From: Candidatus Sulfotelmatobacter sp.
GTDB lineage: Bacteria; Acidobacteriota; Terriglobia; Terriglobales; SbA1
Assembly: GCA_030151135.1 (NCBI GenBank)
Contig: JASLEQ010000017.1
Coordinates: forward strand, 1 to 5,384
Direction: 5' to 3'
Length of the DNA stretch: 5,384 nucleotides
A program made the translations under genes and the position numbers. The first letter of the stretch is position 1; every line of letters begins with the position of its first letter. This document shows positions 1-5,384 of this stretch, piece by piece. The notes beneath the pieces were generated by a model. It was not told where the DNA came from and did not search any database. It worked only from the letters and a program-made list of their open reading frames with translations.

Positions 1-1
1 C

Positions 2-391
2 GAGTCGATGAACTCCGTGTCCAACGTGCCCTTCTACTTTCAGCCCACTCTTGGCGGACAGGACATCAACAGTAATCTCACGCTCGGCAGTTATCAGGAC
101 TACCGCTTCCGCGCGCCGAATGTGCTGCTGCTTCAGGAGAATTTCGAACACTCCATCTGGGGACCGTTCGGCGTGAAATTCATGGCTGATCAAGGCCGCG
201 TAGCGGTGGACCGCAGCGATCTGGGCTTCGATCACCTGCGCCACAGCTACGCGGCCGGACTCACGCTGCGAGCTGGCGGCTTTCCGATGGTCCAGATGAT
301 GTTCGCCTGGGGAGGTCCTGAAGGCCATCACAACATCTTCAACCTGAACACCTCACTGCTTGGAGGTGGTGGACGTCCTCCGCTCGACTAG
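2..391 (+). CDS. Outer-membrane beta-barrel protein, Omp85/surface-antigen-like, C-terminal fragment
   Basis: This is the 3' end of a gene whose 5' part lies left of the window. The frame is open from base 2 and ends at TAG 389-391; the ATG at 8 is probably an internal Met. The visible ~129 residues resemble the last strands of a BamA/TamA/D15-type barrel. An LGG turn is followed by YRFRAPN, then ENFEHSIWGPFGVKFMADQG, which matches the family pattern of an edge strand, a Gly-Pro turn and a strand ending in F-x-D-x-G-x-V. HSYAAGLTLRAGGFP and VQMMFAWG follow as alternating hydrophobic strands. Such proteins sit in the outer membrane and insert or export other proteins. The end, GGGGRPPLD, lacks the C-terminal aromatic residue typical of BamA substrates and of BamA itself, so this may be a divergent barrel rather than BamA. 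No POTRA domain can be seen because the N-terminus is missing. The family call is by pattern and memory. Confidence 0.6.
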   Translation, partial: ESMNSVSNVPFYFQPTLGGQDINSNLTLGSYQDYRFRAPNVLLLQENFEHSIWGPFGVKFMADQGRVAVDRSDLGFDHLRHSYAAGLTLRAGGFPMVQMMFAWGGPEGHHNIFNLNTSLLGGGGRPPLD

Positions 392-421
392 TGCGCTGCC
401 GCCCTCCGGAAGATGTGACAC

Positions 422-1936
422 TTACTGAGCGATTCTGTGCGCCTCGGAAAGTTCCCGTCCTGCAATTTCAATATGTTTGCGCAGCGGAAGGGTGACGGCC
501 ATTTTCGATCTGCCTGCGCGCCACAGATACATTGCCGCGTAGGCGCGCCATGGACGCCACGGTTTGGATCTCTGATCGAGTTCGCGCGGCGTGCTAACCG
601 ACGACGCGCGCAGCAGGCCGAGGTCGCTGGATGGGAACGCGTCCGGCTCTCGCAGGGCTCGCATCGCAACGTACTGCGCCGTCCACGCCCCGATGCCCGG
701 AATCTCGCACAGGCGCCGCAGAAATTCTTCGGAGTCAATTACGCCTTCGAACCGGATCTTGCCCTCGGCGACCGCGCGCGCGAGAGCACGTATGGTTTCA
801 GCACGAGCGCCTGTCAGGCCGATCCCGTCAAGTTTCTCCCTGGCAAGGATTTCGGGTGACGGAAAAATGTGCGTCAACCCGTTAGGTCCATCGAACTTGC
901 GCCCGAATGCGGCGGCCAGGCGGCCTGCAAGTGAAGTCGCGCCGCGCACGGTTACTTGCTGTCCGAGGATGGCGCGCACGGCGAGTTCGAATCCGTCCCA
1001 GCATCCCGGTACGCGAATGCCAGGTTCGGCCTTCACGCCCTGCCCGAGGACGCGATCGGCGCGCAATGTCTTCGCAATCGAGGACCAGTCGGCATTCAAG
1101 TCGAACATCGCGCGGACCCGTTCCACGATGCCGAAGAGTGCTCGCGGATCAGGAAAGTCGATGCGCGCCAGCAGCGCGTCTTGTGCGCCATCGAGCGAGA
1201 CTTCGAAGTAGCCGTCGACTCCATTCAGCGAAATCGTCCGGCGATAGACAGATTCCTCGACTACTTCGACTCCGGGTGTCGCGCGCGGCGCGAGAAAATC
1301 AAGCATCGCCTGCCAGTGATACGGCGGACGGAAATTCAGCCGAAACAGGTATTGATCTCCGGAACGCAGCCCCGTTTTTCGCGCCAAGCGCCGGATCTGC
1401 GAGGGCGTGCGGTGGTAGACCTTGAGGATTCCGGCGTTGAACCGGCGAACGCTGCCGAAGCCGGACGCAATCGCGACTTCGTGCATCGGCAGTTCGGTTT
1501 CATCGATCAATTTTTTAGCGAAGTGTAGACGGCGAGTTTGCGCGACGGCGATCGGGGTCGCTCCGAGATGGCGCACGAACAGCCGGCGCAGATGGCGCGA
1601 GCCTACGCCCAGACGATCCGCGAGCGACTCGACGCCGCCATCTTCCAGGCCGCTCTCGCCGATGAGTCGTAGCGCACGCGAAACGGTGGTCGAAGTTCCC
1701 TGCCAGGCCGGAGTTCCCGGACAGCTCTCCGGACGGCATCGCAGGCATGGCCGGAATCCGGCTTCGGCTGCTGCAGCAGCGGTCGGAAAATAGCGGCAGT
1801 TCTTTTCCTTCGCGGTGGGAGCGGGACAGATCGGACGGCAATAGACGCGGCTTCCCAGCACCCCGATGTAGAACTTGCCATCGAAGCGCGGATCGCGCGA
1901 CAGCCTTGCCCGCGAACATACTTTCCAATCCAGCAT
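422..1936 (-). CDS. alkA: Ada-AlkA fusion: methylphosphotriester-sensing regulator joined to 3-methyladenine DNA glycosylase II
   Basis: A 504-residue alkylation-damage repair protein. Residues ~1-75 form an Ada N-terminal zinc domain with C33, C37, C64 and C67 in VYCRPIC and FRPCLRC. By analogy with E. coli Ada, C33 (equivalent to C38) would accept a methyl group from phosphotriesters. Residues ~85-185 are an AraC-type pair of helix-turn-helices, the second recognisable in ASGFGSVRRF and HRTPSQIR. Residues ~197-310 match the AlkA N-terminal domain (RPPYHWQAMLDFLAPRA). Residues ~311-490 are the HhH-GPD glycosylase: CWDGFELAVRAILGQQV, hairpin IPGIGAWTAQY (412-422), catalytic Asp at D438 in FPSSDL (equivalent to E. 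coli AlkA D238), and KPWRPWRAYAAMYLW. It should excise N-alkylated bases such as 3-methyladenine. There is no C-terminal O6-methylguanine transferase domain. The same arrangement is known in M. tuberculosis AlkA. The ATG at 1936 has only a weak GGA five bases upstream. The methylated Ada part probably activates its own promoter. Confidence 0.95.
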   Translation of the reverse strand: MLDWKVCSRARLSRDPRFDGKFYIGVLGSRVYCRPICPAPTAKEKNCRYFPTAAAAAEAGFRPCLRCRPESCPGTPAWQGTSTTVSRALRLIGESGLEDGGVESLADRLGVGSRHLRRLFVRHLGATPIAVAQTRRLHFAKKLIDETELPMHEVAIASGFGSVRRFNAGILKVYHRTPSQIRRLARKTGLRSGDQYLFRLNFRPPYHWQAMLDFLAPRATPGVEVVEESVYRRTISLNGVDGYFEVSLDGAQDALLARIDFPDPRALFGIVERVRAMFDLNADWSSIAKTLRADRVLGQGVKAEPGIRVPGCWDGFELAVRAILGQQVTVRGATSLAGRLAAAFGRKFDGPNGLTHIFPSPEILAREKLDGIGLTGARAETIRALARAVAEGKIRFEGVIDSEEFLRRLCEIPGIGAWTAQYVAMRALREPDAFPSSDLGLLRASSVSTPRELDQRSKPWRPWRAYAAMYLWRAGRSKMAVTLPLRKHIEIAGRELSEAHRIAQ

Positions 1937-1962
1937 GATTGTCCGACGCCCCGGGAGTTCTG

Positions 1963-1992
1963 ATGATATGCCCCACGAATACGAATTGTAGA
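1963..1992 (-). promoter_or_regulatory. Candidate sigma70-type promoter for ada-alkA
   Basis: Read on the minus strand, TCTACA (1992-1987; 4 of 6 matches to TTGACA) is followed after 18 bp by TATCAT (1968-1963; 5 of 6 matches to TATAAT). This would start transcription near 1956, leaving a leader of about 20 nt before the ATG at 1936. The -35 box lies at the edge of the large inverted repeat at 1989-2040. A weak -35 next to a putative operator suits a gene that needs an activator such as the Ada/AraC part of its own product. Prediction by eye only. Confidence 0.4.
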
Positions 1993-2040
1993 CGTTTTCG
2001 GACCGCGATGAGCGCCAGGGGAGAGGTCCGAAAGCGTCTA
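1989..2040. repeat. 16-bp inverted repeat between the divergent ada-alkA and zinc-ribbon genes
   Basis: TAGACGTTTTCGGACC at 1989-2004 pairs with GGTCCGAAAGCGTCTA at 2025-2040. Fifteen of 16 positions are complementary, and the odd one becomes a G-U pair in a + strand transcript. The spacer of 20 bases (2005-2024) contains a purine-rich AGGGGAGA. The repeat overlaps the candidate ada-alkA -35 box and ends 14 bases before the ATG at 2055. It could be a protein-binding operator for one or both genes, or a hairpin in the leader of the + strand gene. The right arm contains AAAGCG, shared with the E. coli Ada box AAAGCGCA, but six bases is weak support. No T-run follows, so a terminator is unlikely. 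Confidence 0.75.
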
Positions 2041-2045
2041 GCGAT

Positions 2046-2049
2046 GAGG
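2046..2049 (+). promoter_or_regulatory. Ribosome binding site supporting the start at 2055
   Basis: GAGG lies five bases before the ATG at 2055, whereas the alternative in-frame ATG at 2118 has only a weaker GTAGG (2110-2114) upstream. This favours 2055. The site lies just outside the right arm of the inverted repeat that ends at 2040, so leader folding could affect access to it. Confidence 0.5.
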
Positions 2050-2054
2050 CAGCT

Positions 2055-2414
2055 ATGTCCGATCGCGTCCAGCATTACGGAGCGCGGTTCGATAAAGTCG
2101 GAGTCATTCGTAGGCTTATGGCGTGGCGGGTACGACATTGCGTGGAATGTCCGAAGTGCTGTACACGATACCTGGTTGGATTCAGTCCGTATCGGAATGG
2201 CGCGTACCTGGCGCCCATCGTACCGGGATCGTATGGCGAATGGACGCTCTATTGTTCTTGTCGATCACCCTCTGTGCCGACCCGGTGGAGCTCTGCTGAA
2301 TTGGCCGCTTATCAAGTTTCTCCCATCGCACATGTCCGCGGCTACGGGCCTCCAGAGGAAATTCCACGGATGCGGCGAGACCGGCGTTCCCATAACCGAA
2401 GCGGTTCGTCGTGA
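2055..2414 (+). CDS. Small cysteine-rich protein, probable zinc ribbon, function unknown
   Basis: This 119-residue protein is cytoplasmic by appearance, with no signal peptide or membrane segment. The core (residues 22-104) holds HCVECPKCCTRYLVGFSPYRNG and, about 30 residues on, LYCSC. C32-x2-C35 and C67-x-C69 could bind one zinc ion; C29 and C36 are extra cysteines. The RGYGPPEEI motif near residues 95-103 is followed by a basic tail (MRRDRRSHNRSGSS). I recall similar short proteins (CVECPKC..RYL..FSPYRNGSYL) as conserved hypotheticals in acidobacterial genomes, but could not check this. The core alone would fit a start at ATG 2118; 2055 is chosen for its GAGG. The gene is divergent from ada-alkA and shares its control region, and it converges on dnaJ with a 13-bp gap. 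No function can be assigned. A longer overlapping frame (1939-2580) runs into dnaJ and is less likely. Confidence 0.6.
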   Translation: MSDRVQHYGARFDKVGVIRRLMAWRVRHCVECPKCCTRYLVGFSPYRNGAYLAPIVPGSYGEWTLYCSCRSPSVPTRWSSAELAAYQVSPIAHVRGYGPPEEIPRMRRDRRSHNRSGSS

Positions 2415-2427
2415 TACAAGGCCGGCG

Positions 2428-3669
2428 CTAGACTTTACTCCAGAGTTCGGCGCGAGGATCTTCAGGGTTGAGCTTGGCGAGTTCGCGCAAAAGTTCTTTG
2501 GTGCGTTCGTCGTGAGGCATTGGAACGTGAACGGTAATCTCGACGATCTCGTCGCCGCGCACACCTTCGCGTGTGGCTGAGGGCACGCCTTTTTCGCGGA
2601 GGCGCAACTTCTGTCCGGACTGCGTGCCGGGAGGAATTTTCAGCAGAGCTCGACCATCGATGGTCGGGACTTCGATCTTGGCTCCCAGCGCGGCTTCGGT
2701 GGCGCTGACTGGAACTGTCAAGGAGATGTCGTCACCATCCCGGAGGAATACGGGGTGATCGCCGGCGCGAATGATCACGAAAAGATCTCCTGCCTGGCCG
2801 CCATGCGAGCCCGCATTGCCTTTGCCGGGAATGCGGATCCGCTGGGAGTCGCGGGTTCCCGCCTTGATACGAACTTCGAGCGGCTCCGTGTGCGTGACCG
2901 TGCCATCGCCGTGACAGGTCGGACAGGTCGTCAGATTTTTTCCCGTCCCCTGGCAGCGCGGGCACTGGACGTTGAACTTCATACGCCCGCCGGTTTGCGT
3001 GATCTGCCCGGTGCCGTTGCACTCAGGACATTTGCCGGGAGCTTCGAGCGCGCCCTGCCCGTGGCATTGCGGGCAGACATCCTGCCGCGTGATGTTGAGT
3101 CGCATCACGCCGCCGCGGATTGCCGTCCAGAACGGCACGTTGACCTGATATTCAAGATCGGTGCCAGGTTCGGGCCCTTCTTCGGCTGCAGCGGCGCCGC
3201 GGCCTCCTCCAAACATTCCTGAAAAGATATCGCGGAAGCTGCCTCCGCTGGAGCTTGAGGTGCGTTGCTGACCGCGGCTGGCGTTGTTGATGAAATCGGA
3301 GAAGTCGAAGCCCCCGAAGTCGAAGTGCACTCCGCCCTGGCCTCCGCCCGGCGCGCCACCTGCGCCAGGGAAGCCGCCGGGAACGCCACCAGATTGTCCG
3401 GCGCGGGCATATGCCTCTGCGGTCGCCGGATCAATGTTGTCCGAATAGAAGCCGACCTGGTCGTAGATTTTGCGCTTCTTAGGATCGCTAAGAACCTCGT
3501 TCGCCTCAGAGAGCGCCTTGAACTTCTCTTCCGCGGATTTGTCGCCCGGATTGACGTCCGGATGGTATTTACGCGCGAGTTTGCGGAAGGCTTTACGAAT
3601 CTCGTCGGCGGACGCGGACTTCTTCACGCCGAGGATTTCGTAATAATCTTTTTTGGTGGTGGTTGCCAT
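2428..3669 (-). CDS. dnaJ: Chaperone protein DnaJ (Hsp40, type I)
   Basis: A 413-residue co-chaperone that delivers unfolded clients to DnaK and stimulates its ATPase. The J domain spans residues ~8-72, with HPD at 36-38. A long Gly/Phe-rich linker (~91-160) includes a [14 protein letters not shown] stretch, [12 protein letters not shown] and a Ser run. The zinc domain has four CxxCxGxG motifs at C199, C214, C236 and C249. The steps of 15, 22 and 13 residues between motifs are slightly shorter than E. coli's 17, 22 and 14. Residues ~257-400 are the client-binding C-terminal domains ([28 protein letters not shown]). All four motifs make this a complete type I DnaJ rather than CbpA. It is longer than E. 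coli DnaJ (376 residues), mainly through the linker. The ATG at 3669 lies 15 bp after the preceding stop, with no clear Shine-Dalgarno, so translation may depend on coupling. It is probably the last gene of the dnaK operon. Confidence 0.97.
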   Translation of the reverse strand: MATTTKKDYYEILGVKKSASADEIRKAFRKLARKYHPDVNPGDKSAEEKFKALSEANEVLSDPKKRKIYDQVGFYSDNIDPATAEAYARAGQSGGVPGGFPGAGGAPGGGQGGVHFDFGGFDFSDFINNASRGQQRTSSSSGGSFRDIFSGMFGGGRGAAAAEEGPEPGTDLEYQVNVPFWTAIRGGVMRLNITRQDVCPQCHGQGALEAPGKCPECNGTGQITQTGGRMKFNVQCPRCQGTGKNLTTCPTCHGDGTVTHTEPLEVRIKAGTRDSQRIRIPGKGNAGSHGGQAGDLFVIIRAGDHPVFLRDGDDISLTVPVSATEAALGAKIEVPTIDGRALLKIPPGTQSGQKLRLREKGVPSATREGVRGDEIVEITVHVPMPHDERTKELLRELAKLNPEDPRAELWSKV

Positions 3670-3684
3670 TATTAAGTTTAGAAC

Positions 3685-4071
3685 TCAATCTTCAGTGTAG
3701 ATGGGACGTCCCGTGTCCGGATCAATGCGTACAAAGACAGGAAACTGCTCGCCGTCAACGCGCGGGAAGCAAAGTTTGTAATTCTTCGATTCGCTGATTT
3801 CGATGCCTTGAGTAAGCGGGCCCAGCGCACGGAAGTCATCGCGGAAACGTTCCATGATTTCGGCTACGGAGAGTCCTGTCACGGTGAAATTCAAATCCAC
3901 ATCAATGCGCAGCGGGTCGATTCTATCGATCGAGATCTTCCCGTTGCCTGACAGAAGCGAGGTGACGTGCTGAAGACTGTCCTGAAGCCATGCCTTTAGA
4001 GCGTCGTTTTCGATATTGCTGTCCAGAATGTCAGAACGACCCATTCGGATTGTGATCCAAAAGCTCTTCAT
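3685..4071 (-). CDS. Conserved-looking 128-residue protein between dnaK and dnaJ, function unknown
   Basis: I do not recognise a named family. From the ATG at 4071 the product starts MKSFWITIRMGRSDILD and ends GRPIYTED. It is soluble, with no signal peptide or membrane helix. Short beta-strand-like stretches (ISIDRIDPLRIDVDLNFTV) precede an amphipathic helix (LSVAEIMERFRDDFRALG, ~67-84). The C-terminal part, KNYKLCFPRVDGEQFPVFVRID, looks like paired strands. The frame is open back to a TTG at 4140, but that extension would translate the perfect hairpin at 4090-4120 into a low-quality Arg-rich stretch, so ATG 4071 is preferred; ATG 4044 is also possible. None has a clear Shine-Dalgarno. The gene sits between the 60-residue gene and dnaJ (15-bp gap) on one strand, so co-transcription with the chaperone genes is likely. 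A chaperone accessory role is inference from position only. Confidence 0.8.
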   Translation of the reverse strand: MKSFWITIRMGRSDILDSNIENDALKAWLQDSLQHVTSLLSGNGKISIDRIDPLRIDVDLNFTVTGLSVAEIMERFRDDFRALGPLTQGIEISESKNYKLCFPRVDGEQFPVFVRIDPDTGRPIYTED

Positions 4072-4089
4072 CACCGTTGTGTCGAAATT

Positions 4090-4120
4090 CCCACGTCTCA
4101 GACGACTGTCGAGACGTGGG
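4090..4120. repeat. Perfect 10-bp hairpin between the two small genes
   Basis: CCCACGTCTC (4090-4099) is exactly complementary to GAGACGTGGG (4111-4120). Within the 11-base loop, GAC (4101-4103) can also pair with GTC (4108-4110), leaving a bulged A and a GACT tetraloop. In the minus-strand transcript the stem falls between the stop of the 60-residue gene (4142) and the ATG of the 128-residue gene (4071). No T-run follows on the minus strand, so it does not look like a classical terminator. It could be a dispersed REP-like palindrome or an mRNA processing or stabilising hairpin inside the operon. Confidence 0.8.
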
Positions 4121-4141
4121 CACTCCACTTCAGTTTTCAAT

Positions 4142-4324
4142 TTAGTTCACGATCTTGCGTCGATGTTTGTCTTCGACCAAGAGCGGTGCGTCTTCGGCAT
4201 ACGGCGCGTCTTCGTATACCGGGATGCGGCGCACGCCCGTGGGCGTCTCCGCAAACACGTGCCATTTGCCTTCCTCATCGGCAAGATCGATGTAATACGT
4301 TTCGTTGTTCACCTGGAAGTCCAA
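4142..4324 (-). CDS. Small 60-residue protein downstream of dnaK, function unknown, TTG start
   Basis: The product starts MDFQVNNETYYIDLADEEGK and continues with WHVFAETPTGVRRIPVYED, an acidic DAPYAEDAPLLVED segment and a basic end (KHRRKIVN). The pattern suggests a small beta-rich fold with a charged tail. There is no signal peptide or membrane helix and no family I can name, though similar short proteins seem familiar from acidobacterial genomes. The start is TTG at 4324, supported by AGGGGG (4336-4331) six bases upstream. There is no in-frame ATG before the upstream stop at 4363-4361, and the nearby ATG at 4329 is in another frame and stops within a few codons. The gene lies 259 bp after dnaK and before the 128-residue gene on the same strand. 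Its role is unknown. Confidence 0.75.
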   Translation of the reverse strand: MDFQVNNETYYIDLADEEGKWHVFAETPTGVRRIPVYEDAPYAEDAPLLVEDKHRRKIVN

Positions 4325-4330
4325 GTCATA

Positions 4331-4336
4331 CCCCCT
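4331..4336 (-). promoter_or_regulatory. Strong Shine-Dalgarno fixing a TTG start
   Basis: On the minus strand AGGGGG is followed by the six-base spacer TATGAC and then TTG at 4324. It is the clearest ribosome binding site in the window and the main reason to accept the non-ATG start of the 60-residue gene. Confidence 0.65.
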
Positions 4337-4371
4337 GTTCCCTACCTCAAGAAATCTTTCTTAAATCGCAG

Positions 4372-4553
4372 TGTCACCCTAAGCGGAGCGAAGAACCCCA
4401 TGCCCGAATGCGGTGGCGTTGGCTTGTCGAGGAGTTCTTCGCATGTCGCGCTGGGCAACGCCTTGACGTTCGTCTCACCGCACGCTGACATGCGATCCTT
4501 CGACTTCATGGCTGCCTCGCGTTCGCGAAGCAGCCATTCCGCCCAGGATGACA
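4372..4553. repeat. 182-bp composite palindromic element (REPIN/MITE-like) in the dnaK downstream gap
   Basis: The ends form an imperfect terminal inverted repeat: TGTCACCCTAAGCGG at 4372-4386 against the complement of 4539-4553, TGTCATCCTGGGCGG (12 of 15 identical). Inside are four further exact inverted pairs: GCGAAGAAC 4388-4396 with 4434-4442; GGCGTTG 4415-4421 with 4456-4462; TCGCATGTC 4439-4447 with 4487-4495; and ATGGCTGC 4508-4515 with 4530-4537. The last stem continues as TCGC/GCGA (4517-4520/4525-4528) with loop GTTC after one mismatch. Some pairs overlap or cross, so they cannot all form at once. The TGTCAYCCTRRGCGG...CGAAG pattern matches intergenic repeats I remember as abundant in Acidobacteria. 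No transposase or clear target-site duplication is present. It fills most of the 4325-4583 gap, and no convincing promoter is seen there. Confidence 0.75.
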
Positions 4554-4558
4554 AACTG

Positions 4559-4585
4559 AAGCTGACAGCTCATAGCTGAAAGCTT
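4559..4585. repeat. Small inverted repeat overlapping the dnaK stop codon
   Basis: AAGCT (4559-4563) pairs with AGCTT (4581-4585), and inside it CAGCT (4566-4570) pairs with AGCTG (4574-4578) around a CAT loop, with a GA/AA internal loop between. In the minus-strand mRNA it would fold right at the dnaK stop (4586-4584). There is no strong T-run after it, so a terminator is doubtful; it may slow or attenuate read-through into the downstream genes. Confidence 0.35.
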
Positions 4586-5384
4586 ATTTCTTATCTTCGA
4601 CGTCCACGTACTCGGCGTCGATCACGCCTTCATCTTTCTTCTGACTTGCGCCGTCGGTACCCGGTTGCGGGCCAGCACTCGGACCTGCTCCCGGTGCTCC
4701 CTGCGCTCCACCCTGCGGCTGAGCGGCTTTGTACATCTGCTCGGCCAGCTTATGCGAAGCCGTGGTCAGATTCTCGCGAGCCTTGTCCATCTGCGCCTTG
4801 TCGTTTGACTCGAGCGCTTTCTTGGCATCGGCCAGCGCGTTCTCAACGTCGCCTCGTTCGGAGCCGGAAATCTTATCGCCGTGCTCCTTCAACATCTTCT
4901 CGATGTTGTAGACCATCGAGTCGAGCTGGTTCTTGGCTTCGATCGAATCGCGCGCGGCTTTGTCTTCGGCCGCGTGCGCGTCGGCTTCCTTCGCCATGCG
5001 CTCGACTTCCTCTTTCGACAGACCGGAAGAGGACGTAATCGTGATCTTCTGGTCCTTCTGCGTCGCCGTGTCTTTTGCGGTGACGTTCAAGATGCCGTTC
5101 GCATCGATGTCGAAAGTGACCTCGATCTGCGGCACTCCACGAGGAGCCGGAGGAATTCCGGTCAGATGGAATTTGCCGAGCGTGCGGTTCTGCGCCGCCA
5201 TTGGACGCTCGCCCTGAAGAACGTGCACTTCCACCGACGTCTGGCTGTCCGCTGCCGTCGAGAAGGTCTCCGTCTTCTTGGTCGGAATCGTCGTGTTCCG
5301 CGGAATCATCGGAGTCGAAACTCCACCCAGGGTTTCGATCGACAGCGATAGAGGTGTCACGTCGAGCAAGAGCAGGTCTTTCAC
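4584..5384 (-). CDS. dnaK: Chaperone protein DnaK (Hsp70), C-terminal part, 5' end outside window
   Basis: The frame runs off the right edge. The first visible codon, GTG, is an internal Val of the linker ([14 protein letters not shown]), so roughly 385 N-terminal residues, the ATPase domain, are missing. Visible residues ~1-118 form the beta-sandwich substrate-binding domain, with [20 protein letters not shown] nearly identical to E. coli DnaK. Residues ~121-222 are the helical lid ([36 protein letters not shown]). A Gly/Pro/Gln-rich disordered tail (223-250) precedes the conserved end [15 protein letters not shown], the DAEY-type tail. One difference from E. coli is Ser in [11 protein letters not shown] where E. 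coli has Gly. The protein binds exposed hydrophobic segments of clients in the cytoplasm in cycles driven by DnaJ and GrpE. It is followed on the same strand by a repeat-filled gap, two small genes and dnaJ. Confidence 0.98.
   Translation of the reverse strand: MKDLLLLDVTPLSLSIETLGGVSTPMIPRNTTIPTKKTETFSTAADSQTSVEVHVLQGERPMAAQNRTLGKFHLTGIPPAPRGVPQIEVTFDIDANGILNVTAKDTATQKDQKITITSSSGLSKEEVERMAKEADAHAAEDKAARDSIEAKNQLDSMVYNIEKMLKEHGDKISGSERGDVENALADAKKALESNDKAQMDKARENLTTASHKLAEQMYKAAQPQGGAQGAPGAGPSAGPQPGTDGASQKKDEGVIDAEYVDVEDKK

Noticed and set aside
392..421. Possible bidirectional terminator between the convergent barrel gene and ada-alkA
   Set aside because: No stem with a T-run could be found in the 30-bp gap.
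437..1793. Several long + strand open frames opposite ada-alkA
   Set aside because: They are Arg/Ser/Ala-rich antisense frames of a GC-rich gene whose domains are unmistakable on the minus strand.
2415..2427. Possible terminator between the convergent zinc-ribbon gene and dnaJ
   Set aside because: Only the short self-complementary GCCGGC at 2421-2426 is present, too little for a terminator.
1939..2580. Long + strand open frame (213 codons) across the ada-alkA/dnaJ gap
   Set aside because: It overlaps the 3' end of dnaJ by about 150 bp, covers the inverted repeat, has no recognisable motif, and competes with the cysteine-rich frame at 2055-2414, which looks like a real protein.
2755..3675. 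+ strand open frames opposite dnaJ
   Set aside because: These are antisense shadows of dnaJ, with no motifs or ribosome binding sites.
4072..4140. N-terminal extension of the 128-residue protein from TTG 4140
   Set aside because: It would translate a perfect hairpin, has no clear Shine-Dalgarno, and gives a sequence unlike the rest of the protein.
4342..4554. Minus-strand open frame of 70 codons starting MSSWAEWLLRERE
   Set aside because: It lies almost wholly within the 182-bp palindromic element; the reading frame is most simply a by-product of the repeat.
4325..4583. CIRCE (HrcA site) or a heat-shock promoter in front of the genes downstream of dnaK
   Set aside because: No TTAGCACTC/GAGTGCTAA pair is present. 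GTGACA at the edge of the repeat resembles a -35 box but no fitting -10 box follows.
4646..5351. + strand open frames opposite dnaK
   Set aside because: These are antisense shadows of a highly conserved gene with composition-driven Arg-rich products.

Overview
The window is a GC-rich, tightly packed bacterial chromosome segment. Its genes are housekeeping or DNA-repair types, with no phage, transposase or CRISPR genes. Three things suggest an Acidobacteriota (Koribacter/Terriglobia-like) source: the style of the outer-membrane barrel fragment at the left edge, two small proteins that resemble acidobacterial conserved hypotheticals as I remember them, and a TGTCAYCCTRRGCGG-type intergenic palindromic repeat. 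This assignment is an inference from memory, not from a database search.

Left part (1-2040). The + strand starts inside a gene for the C-terminal end of an Omp85/surface-antigen-like outer-membrane beta-barrel, ending at 391. A convergent minus-strand gene at 422-1936 encodes a fused Ada-AlkA alkylation repair protein: an Ada zinc domain, an AraC-type DNA-binding domain and an AlkA-type 3-methyladenine glycosylase. A candidate promoter lies upstream of it (1963-1992). A 16-bp, near-perfect inverted repeat (1989-2004 / 2025-2040) overlaps the candidate -35 box.

Middle (2055-2414). A small + strand gene divergent from ada-alkA encodes a cysteine-rich protein that looks like a zinc ribbon. It converges on dnaJ with only 13 bp between the two stop codons.

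Right part (2428-5384, all minus strand). Read in the direction of transcription the order is dnaK (C-terminal 266 residues, cut by the window edge), a 259-bp gap holding a 182-bp composite palindromic element, a 60-residue protein with a TTG start, a 10-bp hairpin, a 128-residue protein, and dnaJ. DnaK and DnaJ form the Hsp70 chaperone pair. The two unrecognised proteins between them are the most interesting part of the window, because their position suggests co-expression with the chaperone and possibly a role in it. No CIRCE element (the HrcA site) is visible; the dnaK promoter lies outside the window.
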